NCBI GenBank assembly: GCA_904502265.1
Contig: CAJGDT010000129.1
Span: 1 to 5,200, forward strand
Length of the DNA: 5,200 nt
Reading direction: 5' to 3'
From: an uncultured Barnesiella sp.
GTDB lineage: Bacteria > Bacteroidota > Bacteroidia > Bacteroidales > Barnesiellaceae_A
A program made the position numbers and the translations under genes. This document shows, in pieces, positions 1 through 5,200 of this stretch (position 1 is its first letter; every line of letters begins with the position of its first letter). The notes under the pieces were generated by a model. It was not told the origin of the DNA, did no database searches, and saw only the letters and a list, made by a program, of their open reading frames with translations.

Positions 1-1454
1 ACGCTACCCAAACCGAATGTACCGGCAGCCTCGCGGGGCAAGTTGGTGTATTGAGTACCATCGGCCATATCAATACCCACATTGGCGTGAACGCGCATGT
101 CGGGGAAGAAGTGGAGACGATAGTCGGCCTCGATATTACCAATGAAATCCCATGAGTAAGCACGGTCGTCTTTTTGCTCAAGGATACCGAGGGGGTTGAG
201 GGGAGCTTGGCTGTTGTAAACATTACCGGTAGGCCATTGCCAGTAACCGCCAAATTGCTCGGGGTTGCCATATACGGGTTGAGTGGGGTCGTATGCTGCA
301 GCAGCACCAATAGCACCACCGTCGGCATAGCGGTTCTCAACATACATACCCTTGGCATTAATGTTGAACTTCAAGTAGTCGTCGAAGAATGTGGGTGACA
401 AGTTAACTGAACCTGTAACACGCTCAAAGTTTGAAGTCTTCACGATACCGTCTTGGTTGGTGTAACCAACAGAAACACGGTAGGGCATCCAGCTGAAACC
501 ACCTGTAAGCGTTACGTTGTGGTCGTGGCTGATGGCGTTTTGGTAAATAAGGCTTTGCCAGTCGGTGTTGGCAGTTCCGAGTTTACCAAGTATTTCGTCG
601 GCATTCTCGCGCTTGCCGTAGATGCTTGTGGCAAGTTCGCGGAATTGATCGCCTGTCATCACCTCACGCAAGCGTACGGGTGTGCTGAGCGATACGTTAC
701 CGTTGTATGAAACGTGGAGTCGAGAGCCTTTGTTACCCTTCTTGGTGGTGATGATAATCACACCATTGGCAGCGCGCGAACCGTAGATGGCAGTAGCCGA
801 AGCGTCTTTAAGAACGGTGAACGAAGCGATGTCGTTGGGGTTGATGGTGCTCAAGGGGTTGGCAACACCTTGGATACCGCTGTTGTCGAGTGCAAGACCA
901 TCAACAACGATAAGGGGAGCATTGCTGGCCGAGAGTGAAGAACCACCACGGATAGTGATAGAAGCGCCACCACCGGGAGTACCACCGTCTGAAACAACGT
1001 TTACACCGGCGATTTTACCGGTAATCATGTCTTGAGCATTGGTAACAAGACCTTTGTTCATGGCATCGGGCTCAATGGCTGTAACCGAACCGGTAGCGTC
1101 GGCTTTCTTTACAACACCATAACCGATAACCACAGCCTCTTCGAGAACGTGAGCATCCTCTTCGAGGGTAACCACTACTGAAGGAGCAGCGGCAACTTCT
1201 TGGGGTTTGTAACCAATGTAGCTAACCTTAATGGTAGCACCTTGTTCGGCTCTCAATGAGAAGTTACCATCGATGTCGGTGGTAGTTCCCACAGATGTAC
1301 CTACTAGCATAGCATTAGCACCAATGATGGGCTCGCCATACGAATCCTTTACGTGTCCCGATACAACGATTTGCTGTGCAAATGCTGCAATAGAGAAGCA
1401 AAGCAGCATGGCTGCTACAAGCACTCTGGGGACTTTTTTACTAACGTAATTCAT
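1..1454 (-). CDS. SusC/RagA-family TonB-linked outer-membrane transporter, N-terminal 484 codons (3' end off window)
   Basis: This protein forms the TonB-dependent beta-barrel through which Bacteroidota import glycans bound by a SusD partner. Reading starts at the ATG at 1454-1452 and stays open to the left edge, giving 484 residues of a family usually near 1000. Residues 1-26 form a signal peptide: a basic start (MNYVSKKVPR), a hydrophobic core and an AFA|QQ cleavage site. Residues about 29-97 are a carboxypeptidase-regulatory-like domain (VSGHVKDSYGEPIIGAN, later TDIDGNFSL and VSYIGYK). A TonB-box-like segment follows (EEAVVIGYG, 105-113). The plug domain runs from about 115 to 240, with GKIAGV, ITIRGGSS, PLIVVDG and the SusC signature KDASATAIYGSRAANG near 216-231, ending in IIITTKKG. 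The barrel begins after that. The gene is divergent from the regulator and sugar-degradation genes. A susD gene would be expected beyond the left edge but is not visible. Family assignment is very secure; the substrate (alpha-glucan) is inferred only from the neighbours. Confidence 0.96.
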   Translation of the reverse strand, partial: MNYVSKKVPRVLVAAMLLCFSIAAFAQQIVVSGHVKDSYGEPIIGANAMLVGTSVGTTTDIDGNFSLRAEQGATIKVSYIGYKPQEVAAAPSVVVTLEEDAHVLEEAVVIGYGVVKKADATGSVTAIEPDAMNKGLVTNAQDMITGKIAGVNVVSDGGTPGGGASITIRGGSSLSASNAPLIVVDGLALDNSGIQGVANPLSTINPNDIASFTVLKDASATAIYGSRAANGVIIITTKKGNKGSRLHVSYNGNVSLSTPVRLREVMTGDQFRELATSIYGKRENADEILGKLGTANTDWQSLIYQNAISHDHNVTLTGGFSWMPYRVSVGYTNQDGIVKTSNFERVTGSVNLSPTFFDDYLKFNINAKGMYVENRYADGGAIGAAAAYDPTQPVYGNPEQFGGYWQWPTGNVYNSQAPLNPLGILEQKDDRAYSWDFIGNIEADYRLHFFPDMRVHANVGIDMADGTQYTNLPREAAGTFGLGS

Positions 1455-1524
1455 GTAGATTAGATTAAAAAAGTTGTTGTTAATATTTGGGTTTTTTGTA
1501 TTTGTATTTTACAACTATCGTAAT

Positions 1525-1546
1525 GTATGGATACAATTATCCACAC
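1525..1546. repeat. Imperfect inverted repeat in the predicted SusC leader (8 of 9 pairs, 4-base loop)
   Basis: The arms contain TGGATA and TATCCA around the loop CAAT, and pairing continues outward to GT/AC with one mismatch (1527/1544). It lies immediately downstream of the predicted SusC transcription start, so it could be a hairpin at the 5' end of that mRNA or a second protein-binding site. No poly-U tract follows on either strand, so it is not a typical intrinsic terminator. Its function is unknown. Confidence 0.45.
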
Positions 1547-1557
1547 TATTCAGAATG

Positions 1558-1565
1558 CAAATATA
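1558..1565 (-). promoter_or_regulatory. Predicted -7 element of the SusC gene promoter (TATATTTG)
   Basis: On the minus strand the eight bases TATATTTG match the Bacteroides -7 consensus TAnnTTTG exactly. Transcription would start near 1551, giving an A-rich leader of just under 100 nt before the ATG at 1454. No TTTG is found 19-21 bp upstream; those positions read CTAT/TCTA/ATCT. The nearest partial match, TTTC at 1585-1582, is only 16 bp away. The promoter therefore has a good -7 and a poor -33, which would suit a promoter that needs an activator. The start site is predicted, not mapped. Confidence 0.6.
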
Positions 1566-1576
1566 AATTTTATTGT

Positions 1577-1598
1577 TATATGAAATAGATTTCTTATA
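1577..1598. repeat. AT-rich imperfect palindrome over the SusC -33 region
   Basis: GAAAT and ATTTC are separated by AG, and the outer TATA/TATA arms also pair, giving 9 of 10 paired positions with one T/T mismatch (1581/1594). The centre lies about 36 bp upstream of the predicted SusC start, where a -33 element would be. It may be a regulator site, but such palindromes arise easily in DNA this rich in A and T. Confidence 0.3.
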
Positions 1599-1620
1599 TG
1601 TTAAATTATTTTTTTAACAC

Positions 1621-1634
1621 TGCAAACGTTTGCG
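1621..1634. promoter_or_regulatory. Predicted LacI-family operator (TGCAAACGTTTGCG)
   Basis: The core GCAAACGTTTGC (1622-1633) is a perfect 12-bp palindrome centred on CG. LacI/GalR-family operators typically have this form, because the hinge helix of the dimer inserts a leucine at a central CpG. It lies 94 bp upstream of a gene for exactly such a regulator. It includes the TTTG used as the -33 element of the regulator's promoter, and sits about 76 bp upstream of the predicted SusC start. The likely ligand is the protein encoded at 1728-2753; that pairing is inferred from adjacency and site type. No second copy was noticed elsewhere in the window. Confidence 0.72.
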
Positions 1635-1659
1635 TGGTATTTTTTCTTTATTATTTTTG
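1629..1659 (+). promoter_or_regulatory. Predicted promoter of the lacI-type gene / MFS / GH13 unit
   Basis: TTTG at 1629-1632 and TATTTTTG at 1652-1659 match the Bacteroides -33 (TTTG) and -7 (TAnnTTTG) elements, with a spacer of exactly 19 bp, within the known 19-21 range. Transcription would begin near 1665, leaving a leader of about 60 nt before the ATG at 1728. The -33 element is the right half of the operator palindrome, so a bound LacI-type dimer should block sigma factor access and repress this promoter. Confidence 0.65.
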
Positions 1660-1727
1660 CGTTGAATAATTTATTCCTCAAATAATTGCAACTTTGAGTT
1701 TTGAAAAAAATCATTGTTTTGTAGACT

Positions 1728-2753
1728 ATGTCATCACACATTACAATCAAGGATATAGCTAAGGCTATGGGGTGTGCTCCTTCTACTGTTTCGCGAGCAT
1801 TGAACAATAGTTCTAATATCAGCCCTGCCGTGCGTGAGGCGATACAGCGTTATGCTATGGAGCACAACTACCGCCCCAATGAGTTCGCGTTGAGTCTGCG
1901 TAATAATCGCTCCAATACGATTGGTGTAATTTTGCCCCAAATCAAGCACTATTTCTTTGCCAGTGTGTTGTCGGGTATAGAACGTGCTGCCGGTGAGGCG
2001 GGCTACAATATCATGGTAGCGCAGAGCAACGAGGAGTATGATAAAGAGGTGGCTATAGTAGAGTCGTTTAGAAAAGCCAAGGTGTGTGGCGTTATTGCAT
2101 CGCTAGCCAAGGGTACAATGGACTATACTCACTTCCGTCGTTTGGTGGAGGAGGAGGTTCCTCTGGTATTTTATGACCGCATATGTACCGAGTTGAATAC
2201 CTCGCGCGTGGTAGTTGATGATTATACCGGTGCGTTTGCTGCTGTTGAGCACATGATAGAGACGGGTTGCAGTAAGGTGGCATTCTATACCTCACCCTTG
2301 CATCTCGAAATATCGAAAAATCGTCGTAATGGTTATGTGGATGCTTTGCGCAAACACCGCTTGGAGGTGGATAATAACTTGATAATCGAGTGTGATACAC
2401 GTGAGGCTGCTCGTGAAATAACAATGAATATGTTGCGCTCGGATGGTGTGCACCCCGATGCATTCTTTGCTGTTAATGCCGATACGGCTGCGGGTATATT
2501 GTATGCATGTAAAGATGCGGGATTGCGTGTGCCTGAGGATGTGTCGATATGTGGTTTTTCGGACAACGAAACTGCCCGCTCTACCGAGCCTCGCTTGTCG
2601 ATGGTCGACCAACCCGGTGAGGCTGTTGGCGAAGGTGCTATGGAGTTGCTCTTGGCCAAGATAGGTGGTGGCGAGGAGAAACTTGTATATAAAAATAAAA
2701 TCGTGAAAACATCGCTTTTGTTGCGAGGTAGTACACGAAAAAAACAGGAATGA
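1728..2753 (+). CDS. LacI/GalR-family transcriptional regulator, probable local sugar-responsive regulator
   Basis: This is a cytoplasmic DNA-binding protein of 341 aa, the normal length for the family. Residues about 5-27 form the LacI helix-turn-helix (TIKDIAKAMGCAPSTVSRAL). A hinge helix follows at about 49-58 (RPNEFALSLR), then the usual SNTIGVILP entry into the periplasmic-binding-protein-like sensor domain (about 63-330). That domain shows family landmarks: FASVLSGIERAAGEAGYN, VPLVFYDR, GLRVPEDVSICGFSDN and the late VDQPGEAVGEGA. The ATG at 1728 is chosen because the HTH begins directly after it. No clear ribosome-binding site is seen, which is usual in this phylum. It is the first gene of the plus-strand unit, 27 bp before the MFS gene, and an operator-like palindrome overlaps its promoter, which suggests autoregulation. 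The effector is probably maltose or a maltodextrin, inferred only from the downstream genes. Bacteroides Sus loci described with SusR use an unrelated membrane-type activator instead. Confidence 0.95.
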   Translation: MSSHITIKDIAKAMGCAPSTVSRALNNSSNISPAVREAIQRYAMEHNYRPNEFALSLRNNRSNTIGVILPQIKHYFFASVLSGIERAAGEAGYNIMVAQSNEEYDKEVAIVESFRKAKVCGVIASLAKGTMDYTHFRRLVEEEVPLVFYDRICTELNTSRVVVDDYTGAFAAVEHMIETGCSKVAFYTSPLHLEISKNRRNGYVDALRKHRLEVDNNLIIECDTREAAREITMNMLRSDGVHPDAFFAVNADTAAGILYACKDAGLRVPEDVSICGFSDNETARSTEPRLSMVDQPGEAVGEGAMELLLAKIGGGEEKLVYKNKIVKTSLLLRGSTRKKQE

Positions 2754-2780
2754 ATATGAACTTCAAAATAAAATAATTGT

Positions 2781-4130
2781 ATGAAAATCAAGCCGGACTT
2801 GTCTTTTGTAAAACTCTTTAACTTGAGTTTTGGATTTTTTGGTGTACAGATTGCGTATGCCTTGCAGAGTGCCAATGTGAGCCGTATTTTTGCAACCTTG
2901 GGTGCTGACCCTCACGACCTGAGTTTCTTCTGGATTCTCCCTCCGTTGATGGGTATTATTGTACAGCCTTTGGTGGGTAAATGGAGTGATAATACCTGGA
3001 CTCGCTTTGGTCGTCGCATACCTTATTTGTTTATCGGAGCTCTTGTGGCTGTGTTGGTGATGTGCATGTTGCCCAATGCCGGTAGCTTTGGCTTGTCGGT
3101 GAGTGCGGCTATGATATTTGGTTTGGTGTCGTTGATGTTCCTCGACACATCTATTAATATGGCTATGCAACCCTTCAAGATGATGGTGGGTGACATGGTG
3201 AACGAAAAACAAAAGGGTCTTGCTTACTCTATACAAAGCTTCTTGTGCAATGCAGGTAGCTTGGTGGGTTATCTATTCCCCTACATTTTTACTGCCCTTG
3301 GTGTGGCGAGCGTTGCTGCAGCTGGCGAGATACCCGACTCGGTGAAATGGTCGTTCTATGTAGGTGCTATTATACTTATATTATGTGTTATCTACACTAC
3401 ATCGACTGTTAAGGAGATGCCTCCCAAAGAGTATGCCGACTATCATGGTATCAAGGAAGATGAGAATGAGGAGAAGGTGAGCATGTTAAAGTTGCTCGTG
3501 AAGGCTCCTAAGACTTTCTGGACTGTAGGTTTGGTACAATTCTTCTGCTGGGCAGCATTTATGTATATGTGGACTTATACCAACGGTGCTATTGCCGAGG
3601 GTGCTTTCAATACTCCTATTGTAAATGGTGCACTTGACACAGCCTCTAAGGAGTATCAAGCTGCCGGTGACTGGGTAGGTGTGTTGTTTGCTGTACAAGC
3701 TGTAGGTTCGGTATTGTGGGCAGTGGTTTTGCCTATGTTCCGCAGCCGTAAGTTTGCCTATTCGTTGAGTCTTTTGTTGGGTGCATTAGGTTTCATCTCG
3801 ACCTATTTCATTACCGACCAATATGCGTTGTTCGTGTCGTATGCCCTCATTGGTTGCGCATGGGCTGCTATGTTGGCTATGCCTTTCACTATCCTTACCA
3901 ACTCGCTCTCGGGCAAGCATATGGGTACATACCTCGGATTGTTTAATGGTACTATCTGTCTACCCCAAATTGTAGCTGCTGCAACCGGTGGTCTTGTATT
4001 GGGTTGCCTCCCTCTTACCGAGAGTGGTATAGCACCTCAAAACATGATGCTTGTCTTGGCAGGTATCTTCTTGATATTGGGTGCATTGTCGGTATTTATC
4101 GTGAATGAGAAAAAACAAGGCGAAGAGTAA
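2781..4130 (+). CDS. MFS sugar transporter, GPH/SUT (SLC45)-like, probable maltose/maltodextrin carrier
   Basis: This is an inner-membrane carrier of 449 aa, likely moving a di- or oligosaccharide into the cytoplasm by cation symport. About twelve hydrophobic segments are visible (roughly 12-34, 48-66, 80-98, 106-125, 148-172, 190-206, 247-265, 297-318, 326-343, 349-370, 383-408 and 421-441). A charged central loop lies at about 211-243 (KEDENEEK). Between segments 2 and 3 is GKWSDNTWTRFGRRIP, the form of MFS motif A with the RxGRRxP signature of sucrose/maltose transporters. The N-terminal FGVQIAYALQSANVSRIF and LGADPHDLSFFWILPPLMG also look like this subgroup. It lies 27 bp after the regulator and 15 bp before the GH13 gene with no terminator between, so it is probably co-transcribed with both. 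Maltose or short alpha-glucans are the likeliest substrate given the GH13 neighbour, but sucrose cannot be excluded from sequence alone. Confidence 0.9.
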   Translation: MKIKPDLSFVKLFNLSFGFFGVQIAYALQSANVSRIFATLGADPHDLSFFWILPPLMGIIVQPLVGKWSDNTWTRFGRRIPYLFIGALVAVLVMCMLPNAGSFGLSVSAAMIFGLVSLMFLDTSINMAMQPFKMMVGDMVNEKQKGLAYSIQSFLCNAGSLVGYLFPYIFTALGVASVAAAGEIPDSVKWSFYVGAIILILCVIYTTSTVKEMPPKEYADYHGIKEDENEEKVSMLKLLVKAPKTFWTVGLVQFFCWAAFMYMWTYTNGAIAEGAFNTPIVNGALDTASKEYQAAGDWVGVLFAVQAVGSVLWAVVLPMFRSRKFAYSLSLLLGALGFISTYFITDQYALFVSYALIGCAWAAMLAMPFTILTNSLSGKHMGTYLGLFNGTICLPQIVAAATGGLVLGCLPLTESGIAPQNMMLVLAGIFLILGALSVFIVNEKKQGEE

Positions 4131-4145
4131 AAAAAGACAAAAGGT

Positions 4146-5200
4146 ATGAAAAAAATAATTTCAATCGCAACCGTTGCCCTTGCCGCTACTATGCTGGTGG
4201 GCTGTGGTAGCAAGCAATCGGCTCCCGAATTGAACTTGCCCGATAGCGCAGTTGTAAGTATCAATAAGGTAGATCCTCCTTGCTGGTTTACCGGTATGAA
4301 GAACCCCTCGTTGCAAATAATGTTGTATGGCGAGGGTGTAGGTAATGCAACCAATGTGGTGACCGACTATCCCGGTGTCGTAGTAGATGACGTAGTAAGA
4401 TTGGATAGTAAAAACTACTTGCTTGTATATCTTAATGTCGCCAAAGCACAACCTGGAGATATGACGCTTTATCTTGTGTATGACAATTGTAAGCAAGCAG
4501 TTCCTTATGAATTGCGTGCTCGCGAGGTAGCTCCTGAGGCTCGTATTGGTTTTGATGCCGGCGATGTGCTCTATATGCTCATGCCCGACCGCTTTGCCAA
4601 TGGCGACCCATCGAACGATTATGTTGAGGGTATGAGTGCCTATGTGGTTGACCGCAACCAACCCAATGCACGCCATGGTGGCGACATCAAGGGTATTACC
4701 GATCATCTCGACTACTTCAGCGAGTTGGGTGTTACTGCCCTGTGGTTCACTCCCGTGCTCGAAAACAATATGGGCGATGATATGTGGGGCGAGTTCCGTC
4801 ATAGCTGTTACCATGGCTATGCCACTACCGATTATTATAAGGTAGACCCCCGTTTTGGTACTAACGACGATTATCGCGAGTTGGTTGCCAAGGCGCACGA
4901 GAAGGAGTTGAAGGTGGTGATGGATATGATATTCAATCACTGCGGTAGTGAGCATGTGTGGCTCAAAGATATGCCTTCGAAAGACTGGTTTAACTACCCC
5001 GACTACAAGAACAACTTTGTGCAAACATCATACAAGCTCACACCTCATGTCGATATGTATGCATCGCAATACGACTTCGACCAGATGAACGATGGCTGGT
5101 TTGTCATCTCAATGCCCGACCTCAACCAACGTAACCCTCATGTGGCTCGCTATCTTGTACAAAACAGTTTCTGGTGGATTGAGGCAGTGGGTATTGATGG
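4146..5200 (+). CDS. GH13 alpha-amylase-family lipoprotein, neopullulanase/cyclomaltodextrinase-like (SusA-like), 5' part
   Basis: The enzyme should hydrolyse alpha-1,4-glucans (starch oligosaccharides, pullulan or cyclodextrins). The frame is open from the ATG at 4146 to the right edge (351 complete codons); relatives are usually around 600 aa. Residues 1-20 are a lipoprotein signal ending in the lipobox LVGC, with Cys20 the lipidated residue. No acidic cluster follows Cys20 (GSKQSAPELN), so periplasmic anchoring seems likelier than surface export; this is inference. Residues about 40-125 match the cyclomaltodextrinase N-terminal beta domain (VDPPCWFTGMKNPSLQIMLYG). The catalytic barrel starts near 140 (YMLMPDRFANGDP) and has GVTALWFTPVLEN, YHGYATTDYYKVDPRFGT, conserved region I DMIFNH (260-265) and region V MPDLNQ (323-328), a neopullulanase-subgroup type. 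The window ends in GID at the start of region II, so the nucleophile Asp, acid Glu and third Asp cannot be checked. It follows the MFS gene by 15 bp, suggesting one operon. Confidence 0.94.
   Translation, partial: MKKIISIATVALAATMLVGCGSKQSAPELNLPDSAVVSINKVDPPCWFTGMKNPSLQIMLYGEGVGNATNVVTDYPGVVVDDVVRLDSKNYLLVYLNVAKAQPGDMTLYLVYDNCKQAVPYELRAREVAPEARIGFDAGDVLYMLMPDRFANGDPSNDYVEGMSAYVVDRNQPNARHGGDIKGITDHLDYFSELGVTALWFTPVLENNMGDDMWGEFRHSCYHGYATTDYYKVDPRFGTNDDYRELVAKAHEKELKVVMDMIFNHCGSEHVWLKDMPSKDWFNYPDYKNNFVQTSYKLTPHVDMYASQYDFDQMNDGWFVISMPDLNQRNPHVARYLVQNSFWWIEAVGID

Noticed and set aside
174..1449. Several plus-strand open frames of 70-85 codons between 174 and 1449.
   Set aside because: All lie antisense to the SusC coding frame, which is open for 484 codons with a signal peptide, plug domain and signature motif; these are shadows.
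1525..1546. Intrinsic terminator ending transcription in the intergenic region.
   Set aside because: The hairpin is short and A/T-containing, lacks a following U-tract on either strand, and lies inside the predicted leader of the divergent SusC gene.
1601..1949. Minus-strand open frames of about 70 codons over the start of the regulator gene.
   Set aside because: They overlap the HTH-coding region and the promoter on the opposite strand and have no recognisable protein features.
2754..2780. Possible separate promoter or terminator between the regulator and MFS genes.
   Set aside because: The 27-bp gap has no inverted repeat with a T-tract and no TAnnTTTG/TTTG pair, so read-through from the upstream promoter is simpler.
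2333..3236. Two overlapping minus-strand open frames (180 and 157 codons) across the regulator/MFS junction.
   Set aside because: Both are antisense to genes with strong family motifs, show low-complexity His/Ser/Thr-rich translations and have no promoter or domain support.
4161..5024. A 287-codon open frame on the minus strand inside the GH13 gene.
   Set aside because: It runs in exact codon register with the GH13 gene, so it stays open simply because that gene rarely uses TTA, CTA or TCA codons; it ends where TCA codons occur. The translation is rich in His and Ile with no recognisable domain, while the plus strand has clear GH13 motifs.

Overview
The window looks like chromosomal DNA of a gut-type Bacteroidota, most likely of the order Bacteroidales. 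Three things point that way: a SusC/RagA-family TonB-linked porin, promoters that fit the Bacteroides -33 TTTG / -7 TAnnTTTG pattern instead of -35/-10 boxes, and A/T-rich leaders without strong Shine-Dalgarno sequences. Leu is written mostly as TTG/CTT/CTC and Ser often as TCG. I cannot name a genus from this.

Layout: bases 1-1454 (minus strand) hold the N-terminal 484 codons of a SusC-like outer-membrane transporter whose 3' end lies beyond the left edge. Bases 1455-1727 are a 273-bp AT-rich divergent intergenic region. It contains a perfect 12-bp palindrome of LacI-family operator type, a promoter for each direction, and two further imperfect inverted repeats. Then, on the plus strand and tightly spaced (27 and 15 bp), come a LacI-family regulator (1728-2753), a 12-TM MFS sugar transporter of the sucrose/maltose (GPH/SUT-like) type (2781-4130), and the start of a lipoprotein GH13 alpha-glucan hydrolase related to neopullulanase/cyclomaltodextrinase (4146 to the right edge).

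Together this reads as a starch/maltodextrin utilisation locus. The SusC channel would import alpha-glucan oligosaccharides across the outer membrane, the lipid-anchored GH13 enzyme would trim them (probably in the periplasm), the MFS carrier would take the products across the inner membrane, and the LacI-type protein would sense a sugar and control both transcription units from the shared intergenic region. The substrate is inferred from the GH13 family and the MFS type, not proven.

I found no CRISPR array, RNA gene, transposon or defence gene, and no sign of an unprecedented system. The part most worth a second look is the control region, where the LacI-type operator overlaps the -33 element of the regulator's own promoter.
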